Shown piece after piece: positions 8,033 through 16,256 of a stretch of 40,545 bases of DNA. Location: contig NZ_BJDK01000033.1 of NCBI RefSeq assembly GCF_005405105.1, forward strand, positions 1 through 40,545. The letters run 5' to 3'. The notes under the pieces are model-generated. The model ran no database searches. It saw nothing but the letters and a program-made list of their open reading frames with translations, and was not told the origin of the DNA. Made by a program: the position numbers and the translations under genes. Numbering within the stretch: position 1 is the first letter of the stretch; each line of letters begins with the position of its first letter. The stretch is from Lactiplantibacillus dongliensis. GTDB lineage: Bacteria; Bacillota; Bacilli; Lactobacillales; Lactobacillaceae.

Positions 8033-8115
8033 GCTAATTAGTTGACCTTTTTAACTAAAACCCGTATGTTGAAAGTAACACTATAAATAAATTTATTAAT
8101 CAGGGGGTTTGTCAG

Positions 8116-8688
8116 ATGGCAGCAGTAACGATTTTCGGTAAAGGTAACATGGGTCAAGCAATTGGTGATGTCTTCAAGCAGGGTGGCAATCAAGTGACTT
8201 ATTTAGGTCACAGCGATGCCGTCACTGATCTTGGCGACATTGTAGTACTAGCGGTTCCTTATCCCGCCGCAATTAGCATTGCCAAAGCCAACCAAGCCGC
8301 GTTAGCGCACAAAGTCGTCGTGGATATTACCAATCCATTGAACTTTGACACTTGGGATGCCTTAGTGGTGCCAGCTGATAGTTCAGCCGCCGCTGAAATT
8401 GCCGCTTTATTACCAGAGTCAAAAGTGGTTAAGGCGTTTAACACGACTTTTGCCGCAACCTTACAAAGTCGTAAGGTTGGCGATGCGCAAACGACAGTGA
8501 TGGCCGCTAGTGATGCGGACGATGCTAAGGCAGTTTTAGCCGATGCTTTAACCGATAGTGGCGTGGCCTTTGTTGATGCCGGTTCATTGAAACGGGCACG
8601 TGAATTGGAAAGTTTAGGTTTCTTACAGATGACATTGGCTGCTAAAGAAAAGATTGGCTGGACTGGCGGCTTTGGTGTTATGAAGTAA
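8116..8688 (+). CDS. Rossmann-fold oxidoreductase, F420-reductase-like family
   Basis: A 190-residue soluble protein with an N-terminal dinucleotide-binding motif, GKGNMG at 8-13 in VTIFGKGNMGQAIGDVF, and the order of elements seen in NADP oxidoreductases of the coenzyme F420-dependent type (VVLAVPYPAA, VVDITNPLNF, VVKAFNTTFAATL). The family usually binds NADP(H). Lactobacilli are not known to make F420, so the family name should not be taken as the reaction; an NADPH-dependent reductase with unknown substrate is the safer call. The start follows AGGGGGT. It is monocistronic, with its own terminator. Confidence 0.8.
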   Translation: MAAVTIFGKGNMGQAIGDVFKQGGNQVTYLGHSDAVTDLGDIVVLAVPYPAAISIAKANQAALAHKVVVDITNPLNFDTWDALVVPADSSAAAEIAALLPESKVVKAFNTTFAATLQSRKVGDAQTTVMAASDADDAKAVLADALTDSGVAFVDAGSLKRARELESLGFLQMTLAAKEKIGWTGGFGVMK

Positions 8689-8703
8689 ATTAGTTTTTAA
8701 GCA

Positions 8704-8746
8704 ATACCGATTGCAGTGGGCAACTCATGGCGATCGGTATTTTTTT
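8704..8746 (+). terminator. Terminator of the oxidoreductase gene
   Basis: ATACCGATTGC (8704-8714) pairs with GCGATCGGTAT (8730-8740) and a T-run follows. Confidence 0.85.
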
Positions 8747-8871
8747 GACGACAAATAATGTCGTTTGGGGGCTAGTAATTTTTGCACGGTAAATTTATAA
8801 TAAACTCATTAGACAGGTATATTAGTTTTGGGGAAAGCTGTTTAATAAAAAATACTTTGGGGGAGAGAATT

Positions 8872-11800
8872 GTGTTAAAGGTAAGTTGTTTTAGAGATAC
8901 TGGTGTTATGTATAATGCTGATAAGAAATGGTTGATGTTGGGTGTGCTTTCGTCAGCGTTAGTGTTTGGCGGGTGGACGTATCAAGCGCAAGCGGCAACG
9001 ACAGTTGGGAAATCTGTGGCAGTAGTCGCAGAAACAGTTAAGCCCGCTGAAGCCACGTCGATGTCAATGGCTGGGACGAGTCAAGTGCTGCCATCAAACC
9101 AACTGGTTCCAGAAGTAGACACGCCGACTAGTGCGACAGCAGTCACTGTGGAGTCAGCTGAATCGGCAACATCCGCGACGAGTGCTGGCGCGTCTGCAGA
9201 TTCGGAACAGTCAATGGCTACATCGGCGGACGACACGATGTCCGCAACCGCCGGGACGCAGGTATCGTCGGCGGTAACTAGTCAGGCGACATCCAGTTCA
9301 AGTGTTGCGGAATCCGCGGCAACTTCGGTAGCACCTACGAAGTCGGTAGTACCAGTTGTAAAAGCGAAAGCGGTGACGCCGGCCGAATCCATTGATGCTT
9401 GGATGCCGAATAAACAGCTACAACAAATCGTGTTAGTTAATTTAGCCGTCGCCTTTCCAGATGAAAACTGGCATCAAGTCAGTGATATCACGAAGGAAAG
9501 TTTGGCAAGATTAACAACGTTTGATACGAATAATTGGACGACGATTGATGGCAAAAAGTGGGAATTTGGTACGCATATTGATGGTCAACAGTCCTTTTCC
9601 TTGGCTGGCTTAGAGTACGCTACCAACCTAACGAATTTGCATTTAGGTAATAATCTTAACTTTAATCCGGGGTCAGTGTATGGGGACATTACCGATATTA
9701 CGCCACTCCAAGGCTTGACCAAGCTAACCGATTTGGGCTTAGAGTTGAACCGGATTAGTGATATTACCCCGATTACGGGACTGACTCAAATCAAGAATCT
9801 AGACATTCGTTATAACCAGATTGTTGATTTATCGACTTTAAAGCTAGGTCAATATGCAGATCTGAAGTATGAAGGCCAAATCATAGAGAATCCAATGGCC
9901 TATATTCCGATTAATCATGAATATACCATGCATAATCCAATTAAAGCGCCTCAAGGGGTAACTTTAGGTAATGTGGAAGCCGGACAATATCATGAGTTTT
10001 TTAATATGGTCGGTTTTACAGCTAAAGGGGAACCAATCTACAAATACTATACGGCTTCTGGTGGCGGTTATACATTGAACGGCGATCAAATCACTTTCCA
10101 TAAAATCGATGATCAAATCTTCCTTGATGGCGATGAAGACGAAGGTGAAACGACCTATCCGCGAAAGTTCTATATGTATTTAGTCGCGACATTTTTTGAT
10201 GCCCATGGCGAAATCGACGAAGATGGTGAGGGGACGCCATTAGTCACTATCTATACACCGTACTATAACTTAGGCGCGCCGGTTACGGTGAACTATGTCG
10301 ATGAAGCTGGGCATGCCATTGCGGATGCTGAGAAATTGAGTGGCGTGATTGATGATGACTATCAGGTGGCCGCTAAAGAATTCGTTGGTTATCAGCTGGT
10401 TGGACCAGATAGTGTTGTGAAAGGGACGTATGGCGAAGACGCCCAAACAATCACCTTCACGTATCGGGCGGTAATGGGCACTTTAACAGTCCGTTATCAA
10501 GATACCGAAGGACGTGAGTTACACCAACCTGATGAGTTTACCGGTCAGGTTGGTCATCAATTTAAGTTAACTGCGCCAGAAATTGCTGGCTATACGTATC
10601 AAGTAGTGCCGGGTCAATTAACGGGCACATATGCGGAACAAACGATGACTGTGATTCTCACGTATCGGCAGAATCCGACTAAAGTTACGATTAATTATGT
10701 GGATGATGATACCAATAAAACGCTGAAAACTGATACATTGAGCGGATTACCAGCCAATACTAGCGATTATCAGATTCAAACGATTGTTCAGCAACAACAT
10801 AAACAAGGTTACCAATTAGTCGGGACGTATCCAACTGGCCAACTCCAATTCGGCAAGAACAATCAAGTTGTGACAATCCACTTTAAACATCAACGGGTGC
10901 AAACGTCGCAACAACATGTCTTTACCCAAACGATTCATTATCGTTATGCCACTGGCAAGCAAGCTGCGGCCGATGTAGTGACGCAACTGACTTTCCAGCG
11001 CCAGGGTCGGCAGGACTTAGTGACGAAGCAAGTGAGTTGGGGCGCCTGGACACCAGCAACTATTAACTTGCCGGCTAAAGTGTCGCCAATGATTGCAGGT
11101 TATCAAGCTGACCAACTTAAAGTGGCGGCGCAGACGGGAATCACGCCAACGACGCGTAATCGTGAATTGACCGTGACTTACCATCCGTTGGCCGTGGGAC
11201 CGATTCGCGTGATTTATCGTGATATGACGGCGGATAAAATCTTACAAACCGTTAATTTAACCGGCAAGTTTGGTAGTACTAGTAATTATCAATTAGCTGC
11301 ACAGCTGGACAAATATAAGCAACAGGGTTATCGCATTGTCAGCAGTACCTATCCAACTAATGATGTCACGTTCGGGACTGAGCCCCAAACGTATTTAGTG
11401 CAACTAGCCCACCGTCACAATTCAGTGACTGACACTAAAACCGTGACGCAAACGATTCATTATACCTATACCAATGGGGCCGTGGCCGCACCGCTGCGGC
11501 AGACCACGTTAAGTTTTCAACGTACCGGACGACAAGATTTGGTCACGGGGAATACAACTTGGCAAGCTTGGACCGGAACTGAAACCACGTTCCCAGCCCA
11601 AGTCTCACCAATGATTAAGGGTTACAAAGCGCAACAGCCGGTCGTGGCGGCTGAAACCGGGATTACTGCCGAGCAAGCGGATCGTGACCTAACCGTTATT
11701 TATATGCCAGTTGATAATGGGTCTGCAGTGACTGATTCAGAAGGTGATCATTTGACGACGGGGACCGATGAACGGCCAGCACATGGCACCCATCGACCAG

Positions 11801-12015
11801 CTGTTAAGCCGACTGCCACCGCACCCATTGAAACGGCAATGGTGGGACAAGGTGACCAGTTACAACCTAGTCAGCCAGTCCTGCGACCGTTAGTCACGCA
11901 TCCAGCATCGCAGCTGCCCCAGACGGATGAGTCTAGGACAGGTCATTGGTTACCACTAATTGGTCTGTGGTTATCAGCGCTAGTCGGTGGCTTTGTGTAT
12001 CGCCGGCGTCATTAA
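8872..12015 (+). CDS. LPXTG surface protein with leucine-rich and MucBP/Mub repeats
   Basis: A 1047-residue wall-anchored protein. It has a long signal peptide of relaxed KxYKxGKxW type (MYNADKKW, then a hydrophobic core ending QAQA), a Ser/Thr/Ala-rich stretch to about 175, a leucine-rich region at about 274-321 (ITPLQGLTKLTDLGLELNRI), MucBP-like repeats at about 470-533, 535-599, 604-673 and 778-848, two Mub-B2-like modules starting TQTIHY at about 685 and 859, and LPQTD at about 1015 with membrane helix and RRRH tail. Such proteins bind mucus or host glycans. GTG 8872 is chosen because GGGGGAG (8859-8865) precedes it; a TTG at 8782 has no such site. MucBP and Mub units alternate as a duplicated pair. 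Single-gene transcript. Confidence 0.88.
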   Translation: MLKVSCFRDTGVMYNADKKWLMLGVLSSALVFGGWTYQAQAATTVGKSVAVVAETVKPAEATSMSMAGTSQVLPSNQLVPEVDTPTSATAVTVESAESATSATSAGASADSEQSMATSADDTMSATAGTQVSSAVTSQATSSSSVAESAATSVAPTKSVVPVVKAKAVTPAESIDAWMPNKQLQQIVLVNLAVAFPDENWHQVSDITKESLARLTTFDTNNWTTIDGKKWEFGTHIDGQQSFSLAGLEYATNLTNLHLGNNLNFNPGSVYGDITDITPLQGLTKLTDLGLELNRISDITPITGLTQIKNLDIRYNQIVDLSTLKLGQYADLKYEGQIIENPMAYIPINHEYTMHNPIKAPQGVTLGNVEAGQYHEFFNMVGFTAKGEPIYKYYTASGGGYTLNGDQITFHKIDDQIFLDGDEDEGETTYPRKFYMYLVATFFDAHGEIDEDGEGTPLVTIYTPYYNLGAPVTVNYVDEAGHAIADAEKLSGVIDDDYQVAAKEFVGYQLVGPDSVVKGTYGEDAQTITFTYRAVMGTLTVRYQDTEGRELHQPDEFTGQVGHQFKLTAPEIAGYTYQVVPGQLTGTYAEQTMTVILTYRQNPTKVTINYVDDDTNKTLKTDTLSGLPANTSDYQIQTIVQQQHKQGYQLVGTYPTGQLQFGKNNQVVTIHFKHQRVQTSQQHVFTQTIHYRYATGKQAAADVVTQLTFQRQGRQDLVTKQVSWGAWTPATINLPAKVSPMIAGYQADQLKVAAQTGITPTTRNRELTVTYHPLAVGPIRVIYRDMTADKILQTVNLTGKFGSTSNYQLAAQLDKYKQQGYRIVSSTYPTNDVTFGTEPQTYLVQLAHRHNSVTDTKTVTQTIHYTYTNGAVAAPLRQTTLSFQRTGRQDLVTGNTTWQAWTGTETTFPAQVSPMIKGYKAQQPVVAAETGITAEQADRDLTVIYMPVDNGSAVTDSEGDHLTTGTDERPAHGTHRPAVKPTATAPIETAMVGQGDQLQPSQPVLRPLVTHPASQLPQTDESRTGHWLPLIGLWLSALVGGFVYRRRH

Positions 12016-12024
12016 TAACTAGTC

Positions 12025-12051
12025 AGTGTCCATCTGCGGGTGGGCACTTTT
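12025..12051 (+). terminator. Terminator of the MucBP protein gene
   Basis: AGTGTCCA (12025-12032) pairs with TGGGCACT (12041-12048), with one wobble pair, followed by four T residues. Confidence 0.65.
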
Positions 12052-12072
12052 AATTTGGGTTGAATCTTATCG

Positions 12073-12101
12073 TTGACAAATGTAAACGATAAGACTAAAC
12101 T
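12073..12101 (+). promoter_or_regulatory. Promoter of the copper operon
   Basis: TTGACA (12073-12078) and TAAACT (12096-12101) are 17 bases apart. The -35 box overlaps the first CopY-like operator and the second operator lies just downstream of the start site, the arrangement seen at copper-inducible cop promoters. Confidence 0.7.
12075..12084 (+). promoter_or_regulatory. CopY-like operator 1 (cop box)
   Basis: GACAAATGTA differs from the cop box TACANNTGTA at the first base only. It overlaps the -35 box, so a bound repressor would block polymerase. Confidence 0.6.
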
Positions 12102-12114
12102 GGTTTTTGAGGTT

Positions 12115-12124
12115 TACAAGTGTA
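12115..12124 (+). promoter_or_regulatory. CopY-like operator 2 (cop box)
   Basis: TACAAGTGTA is a perfect TACANNTGTA match, 40 bases (about four helical turns) downstream of operator 1. CopY repressors release such boxes when copper is in excess. No copY-type gene lies in this window, so the regulator would act from elsewhere. Confidence 0.7.
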
Positions 12125-12165
12125 ATCATAAAAATAAACAGGCTAAAGAGAGAGGTTGGTTTCAA

Positions 12166-12537
12166 ATGACAAAAATTTTAGTGTTGATTGGTGGGTTGGC
12201 GATTATCGGGTTCATTCTTTGGTGGTTCTTCGGCAAACATGCCGTAGCTAGTGTCGACGCGACTGTGACCGATCATCAACAAAGTGTCGATATCGAAGTC
12301 AGCGGGGGTTATTCACCAGAAAATGTTGTTTTAAAACAAGGGGTGCCCGCAGTTCTGAACTTTACGCGTAAAGATGCGTCCAGTTGTTTGGATCACGTGG
12401 TCTTCAGTGATTTTGGGATTAACCGAGCATTACCGCAGAATCAAGCGGAAACAGTTCAGATTGATACGAGCAAGCCCGGCGAATACGAATGGGCTTGTGG
12501 CATGGATATGTTTCACGGCAAGTTAATCATTAAGTAA
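12166..12537 (+). CDS. Membrane-anchored cupredoxin-domain protein
   Basis: A 123-residue protein with one N-terminal membrane helix (residues about 4-22) and a cupredoxin-like domain outside the cell. Candidate copper ligands are Cys and His in SSCLDHVVF and Cys, Met, Met and His in WACGMDMFHG near the end. It probably receives or buffers Cu(I) at the outer membrane face, next to the exporter encoded two genes later. ATG 12166 follows AGAGAGG (12149-12155); upstream in-frame codons would overlap the promoter. It is the first gene of a three-gene operon, 16 bases before the next. Confidence 0.8.
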   Translation: MTKILVLIGGLAIIGFILWWFFGKHAVASVDATVTDHQQSVDIEVSGGYSPENVVLKQGVPAVLNFTRKDASSCLDHVVFSDFGINRALPQNQAETVQIDTSKPGEYEWACGMDMFHGKLIIK

Positions 12538-12553
12538 AACGGAGGCTATTATT

Positions 12554-12826
12554 ATGACAAATACACAACAAAAACAAACGATTACGGTGGCTGGTGGCTA
12601 TGATCCCGCTGTCGTAACTTTAAAACAAGGTGTTCCGGCCCAGTTAACATTCGACCGTACCAGTTCGCAAGGCTGTTTGGACGTGGTACAGTCAACGGAT
12701 TTGAAGTTTACTAGTGACCTACCGTTGAACCAACCCCAGACGGTGACGATTCCCACCGACACTGCTGGTGAATTCACCTATAGTTGCGGGATGGATATGT
12801 TTCAAGGAAAAGTGGTGATTAAGTGA
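12554..12826 (+). CDS. Small cupredoxin-like protein without signal peptide
   Basis: A 90-residue protein that is almost only a cupredoxin-like domain. It is paralogous to the preceding gene, with matching VVTLKQGVPAQL, QGCLDVV and SCGMDMFQGKVVIK segments, but lacks any signal peptide or membrane helix, so it should be cytoplasmic. Ligand candidates are Cys of GCLD and Cys/Met/Met of CGMDMF; the His of the paralogue's DHV and FHG is replaced. It may act as an intracellular copper chaperone for the ATPase that follows. GGAGG (12541-12545) precedes the start, and its stop overlaps the ATPase ATG by one base. Confidence 0.75.
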   Translation: MTNTQQKQTITVAGGYDPAVVTLKQGVPAQLTFDRTSSQGCLDVVQSTDLKFTSDLPLNQPQTVTIPTDTAGEFTYSCGMDMFQGKVVIK

Positions 12827-14751
12827 TGACGATTACGAAACGGTTTTGGATCTCGCTGATTTTCTCATTACCGATGTTAGCGAATATGATCCTTATGCCA
12901 TTTGGTTGGATGTTGCCCGGTGGGGACTGGACACAGTTAGCGTTGACGACCGTTATCATGTTAGTTGCCACGGGGCCGTTTGTGCAGAGTGCTTGGTCGT
13001 CATTTAAGAAGCATCATTCGAATATGGATACCTTGGTGGCAATCGGGACGGCAACTGCGTATCTTTATAGTATTTATGCGATGGCAACGCAGCAACCAGT
13101 CTTCTTTGAAAGTGCTGCCTTTGTTACGACCTTCGTCTTATTAGGCCAAGTTTTCGAGGAACGGATGCGCAACAATGCGTCTAACGCGGTTGAAAAGTTA
13201 GTTAATTTGCAAGCAAAGGACGCCGAAGTTTTACGGGGCAACGAGTTCGTTAAAGTGCCCTTAGCCGAAGTTGAACTAAACGATGTGATTCGGGTTAAAC
13301 CCGGGCAAAAAGTCCCGGTTGATGGGGTCATCGTAAAAGGCAGTTCGACTTTAGATGAATCAATGGTTACTGGTGAAAGTATGCCCGTCGAAAAAAGTGT
13401 CGATGATGCCGTGATTGGGTCCACGATGAACAGTACCGGGACATTCTTGTTTAAAGCTAACAAGATTGGTGACCAGACGATGTTGTCCCAAATCGTCGAC
13501 CTCGTGAAGAAGGCCCAAAATAGTCATGCGCCGATTCAAAAGTTGACCGACAAAGTTTCGGACATTTTTGTTCCGGTTGTGTTGATTTTAGCGATTTTAA
13601 CGTTCTTAACGTGGTATGTCTTCCTCGATGCCAGTATCGCTCGCGCCTTGATCTTTGCGGTTTCGGTCGTTGTGATTGCTTGTCCATGTGCGCTCGGGTT
13701 GGCCACACCAACTGCATTAATGGTCGGAACGGGCCGGGGCGCTAAGATGGGAATCTTGATTAAGAACGGTGAAGTCTTAGAAGCCGTAAACGATGTGAAG
13801 ACGGTGGTCTTTGATAAGACTGGGACGATTACGGTTGGCAAGCCCCAAGTCACGGATATCGTGGGTGACCAGCAACAAGTCTTGCAAGTGGCAGCCAGCT
13901 TAGAAGAATCATCAGAGCATCCCTTAGCCGCCGCAATTTTAGCGCGTGCCAAAACGGCGACCATTGCAGCTTTACCAGTCGATGATTTCAAAGCGATTGA
14001 AGGTAAAGGGGTGTCGGCCACGATTGATGGCCAGACTGGCTTTGTCGGTAACACTAAGTTATTAACGACGGCCAAGCTCAGCGATGAACTCGAACAACAG
14101 GCGGTTAAGTTGCAAAATGAAGCGAAAACGGTCGTTGTTGTGGGTGTTGCTGATGAAATCATCGGTTTGATTGCGATTCAAGATATGCCGAAGCCAACCT
14201 CCAAGGCAGCGATTGCGGCTTTGAAGTCGCGGGGCTTAAAGACCGTCATGTTGACCGGTGACAATCAACGCGTGGCGCAAGCTGTAGCGGATCAAGTCGG
14301 GATTGACGATGTGATTGCGGATGTCTTGCCAGGTGATAAAGCCGAACAGGTGCAAGCCTTGCAAGCAACCGGTAAAGTGGCCTTTGTTGGTGACGGGATT
14401 AACGATGCGCCAGCCTTGACGACTGCTGATGTCGGGATTGCAATGGGTTCCGGTACAGATATCGCGATTGATGCCGGTGGGATTGTACTCGTTAAGAATG
14501 ACTTGCGGGATGTGGATCGGGCCTTAGCGTTGAGCAAGAAGACCTTTAACCGTATCAAGTTGAACTTATTCTGGGCCTTTATCTACAATGTCTTAGGTAT
14601 CCCAGTTGCCGCCGGAATTTTCTTCGCCATTGGCTTGACGCTTAGTCCTGAATTGGCTGGGTTGGCCATGGCGTTTAGTTCATTGTCCGTGGTGACAAGT
14701 TCAGTCTTGTTGAATAAAGCGAAGATTACGTCGAAAGTTCAGCCAGCATAA
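12826..14751 (+). CDS. copA: Copper-exporting P1B-type ATPase lacking N-terminal HMA domains
   Basis: A 641-residue P-type ATPase with TGES at about 182, CPC in ACPCALGLATP near 286, phosphorylated Asp of DKTGT at about 330, the SEHP motif at about 364 and GDGIND near 522. CPC, the YN pair in helix 7 (FIYNVLGIP) and MAFSSLSVVTSS in helix 8 mark subgroup P1B-1, which exports Cu(I). The chain starts directly with the first membrane helices, without the CxxC metal-binding domains usual in CopA, which explains the short length. The cupredoxins of the same operon may replace them. Translation begins at ATG 12826 or GTG 12823, both overlapping the previous stop. Copper induction is inferred from the cop boxes upstream. 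Confidence 0.9.
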   Translation: MTITKRFWISLIFSLPMLANMILMPFGWMLPGGDWTQLALTTVIMLVATGPFVQSAWSSFKKHHSNMDTLVAIGTATAYLYSIYAMATQQPVFFESAAFVTTFVLLGQVFEERMRNNASNAVEKLVNLQAKDAEVLRGNEFVKVPLAEVELNDVIRVKPGQKVPVDGVIVKGSSTLDESMVTGESMPVEKSVDDAVIGSTMNSTGTFLFKANKIGDQTMLSQIVDLVKKAQNSHAPIQKLTDKVSDIFVPVVLILAILTFLTWYVFLDASIARALIFAVSVVVIACPCALGLATPTALMVGTGRGAKMGILIKNGEVLEAVNDVKTVVFDKTGTITVGKPQVTDIVGDQQQVLQVAASLEESSEHPLAAAILARAKTATIAALPVDDFKAIEGKGVSATIDGQTGFVGNTKLLTTAKLSDELEQQAVKLQNEAKTVVVVGVADEIIGLIAIQDMPKPTSKAAIAALKSRGLKTVMLTGDNQRVAQAVADQVGIDDVIADVLPGDKAEQVQALQATGKVAFVGDGINDAPALTTADVGIAMGSGTDIAIDAGGIVLVKNDLRDVDRALALSKKTFNRIKLNLFWAFIYNVLGIPVAAGIFFAIGLTLSPELAGLAMAFSSLSVVTSSVLLNKAKITSKVQPA

Positions 14752-14771
14752 CCAATCTAGATTTTAATCAT

Positions 14772-14808
14772 AAAAGCTCGTTAGTCGTTGGTGATTAACG
14801 AGCTTTTT
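14772..14808 (+). terminator. Terminator of the copper operon
   Basis: AAAAGCTCGTTA (14772-14783) pairs with TAACGAGCTTTTT (14796-14808), stem plus T-run. Confidence 0.88.
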
Positions 14809-14830
14809 CGTGTCAAAAAATAAATATGAC

Positions 14831-14838
14831 AACCGGTT
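14831..14838 (+). promoter_or_regulatory. Upstream AACCGGTT operator of the sucrose operon
   Basis: AACCGGTT, inside the 10-base palindrome CAACCGGTTG, overlaps the first bases of the -35 box. Palindromes with a central CG are typical LacI-family operators, and a LacI-type gene follows this operon. A second copy lies 59 bases downstream. Confidence 0.55.
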
Positions 14839-14865
14839 GACATAAAAATGAAACGTGGCTATAAT
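14837..14865 (+). promoter_or_regulatory. Promoter of the sucrose operon
   Basis: TTGACA (14837-14842) and TATAAT (14860-14865) are consensus boxes 17 bases apart. The promoter would be very strong, so control must come from repression through the operators around it. Confidence 0.85.
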
Positions 14866-14879
14866 AGAAAACGTTTTCA
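14866..14879 (+). promoter_or_regulatory. cre site / central palindrome at the transcription start
   Basis: AGAAAACGTTTTCA matches the catabolite-responsive element at all positions but the first and contains the perfect palindrome GAAAACGTTTTC. It starts directly after the -10 box, so CcpA (or the local LacI-type protein) bound here would block initiation. Confidence 0.65.
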
Positions 14880-14889
14880 AGGATATACT

Positions 14890-14897
14890 AACCGGTT
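14890..14897 (+). promoter_or_regulatory. Downstream AACCGGTT operator of the sucrose operon
   Basis: AACCGGTT lies within the perfect 12-base palindrome CTAACCGGTTAG. With the copy at 14831 it brackets the promoter, which suggests cooperative or looping repression. Confidence 0.6.
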
Positions 14898-14934
14898 AGC
14901 ATACCGACGATTAATTTCCTGGGAGGGTTTTAAA

Positions 14935-16254
14935 TTGAGCAAGAAATTTGATTTTAAATTATTAAAAAATGGGTCTTATATTCAAAATTCCGTGACGTTA
15001 TTGCTATTCTTCGCATCTTGGGGTGTTTGGTGGTCCTTCTTCCAACTTTGGTTGACTTCAACTAAGAACGGCTTGGGTTTATCCGGTAGTGCGGTTGGGA
15101 CAATCTATTCCGCGAATTCGGCAGTGACCTTAGTGTTGATGTTTGTTTACGGGGCGTTACAAGATAAGTTAGTTTTAAAGCGGACGTTGCTAGTGACCTG
15201 TGCCACATTGGCAACGTTAGTGGGACCGTTCTTTACTTGGGTCTACGCACCATTGTTAAAACACCAATTTGTAATCGGTATCATTGTAGGCTCAATCGTC
15301 CTTTCAGCTGGATTCTTAGCAGCTTCACCAGTGCTAGAAGCCTTTGCGGAAAAGGCTAGTCGTCAATTTGATTTTGAATATGGTCAAGCTCGGGCCTGGG
15401 GATCATTTGGTTATGCGTTAGTGGCCTTGTTAGCTGGGTTCCTATTCGTGATTAATCCGCAATTAAACTTCTGGTTTGGTTCAGGTTTTGGCTTGTTACT
15501 ATTACTAGATTTGCTTTTCTGGCATCCAGCCGCTGAACGCCGAGTAGATCTAGCTCAGGTCGCAGCTGGGACCGAAGCTAAGTCCCCCTCACTAAAAGAA
15601 ATGTTTAGTGTTTTAAAGATGCGGGAACTCTGGGAAATGATTATTTTCATCATGTTTACTTGGACTTTTTATACCGTCTTTGACCAACAAATGTTCCCAG
15701 AATTCTATACCAATTTATTCGCCACCCCAGCATTGGGACAACATATGTATGGCACCTTAAACTCTATTCAAGTCTTCTTTGAAGCCATTATGATGGGGGT
15801 TGTACCCTTGATTATGCGTAAGATTGGGGTTCGCAAGACCTTATTACTCGGAATGGTTGTGATGTGTATTCGAATTGGCGCGTGTGGATTTGCGACCGAT
15901 CCTGTCACAGTCTCACTAATCAAGATGTTGCATTCATTGGAAGTGCCGTTATTCTGCTTGCCAGTCTTCCGTTACTTTACGTTGCATTTTGATACAAAAT
16001 TATCCGCCACGTTATATATGGTCGGTTTTCAAGTCGCCGCTCAAGTGGGGCAAGTGATCTTATCAACGCCACTCGGAGCGTTCCGCGATCACTTTGGGTA
16101 CAGTGTCACTTTCCGGGTCATTTCTGGAATCGTCTTGTTAGCTGGAATATACGCCTTCTTTATTCTGAAGAAGGATGATCAAGATGTGAACGGGGATCCA
16201 TTTATTAAGCGCGAAAAGAAATCAACAACGCAACTTACAGAAGGGAATAACTAA
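14935..16254 (+). CDS. MFS oligosaccharide:H+ symporter (sucrose permease-like)
   Basis: A 439-residue, twelve-helix major facilitator protein of the oligosaccharide:proton symporter (LacY/CscB/RafB) family; the N-terminal FASWGVWWSFFQLWL, the QARAWGSFGYALVAL segment and the length fit. It should import sucrose or a short beta-fructoside unphosphorylated, driven by protons. TTG 14935 is chosen because GGGAGGG (14921-14927) precedes it; upstream in-frame codons lie within promoter and operators. It is the first gene of the operon, two bases before the GH32 gene. The substrate is inferred from the neighbours. Confidence 0.85.
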   Translation: MSKKFDFKLLKNGSYIQNSVTLLLFFASWGVWWSFFQLWLTSTKNGLGLSGSAVGTIYSANSAVTLVLMFVYGALQDKLVLKRTLLVTCATLATLVGPFFTWVYAPLLKHQFVIGIIVGSIVLSAGFLAASPVLEAFAEKASRQFDFEYGQARAWGSFGYALVALLAGFLFVINPQLNFWFGSGFGLLLLLDLLFWHPAAERRVDLAQVAAGTEAKSPSLKEMFSVLKMRELWEMIIFIMFTWTFYTVFDQQMFPEFYTNLFATPALGQHMYGTLNSIQVFFEAIMMGVVPLIMRKIGVRKTLLLGMVVMCIRIGACGFATDPVTVSLIKMLHSLEVPLFCLPVFRYFTLHFDTKLSATLYMVGFQVAAQVGQVILSTPLGAFRDHFGYSVTFRVISGIVLLAGIYAFFILKKDDQDVNGDPFIKREKKSTTQLTEGNN

Positions 16255-16256
16255 AC

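Noticed and set aside
8116-8688. True coenzyme F420-dependent enzyme
   Set aside because: The family name fits the fold, but nothing in the window suggests F420 synthesis and lactobacilli are not known to make it.
13457-14162. Long - strand frames opposite the copper ATPase gene
   Set aside because: The + strand frame carries all P-type ATPase motifs; the antisense frames are composition shadows.
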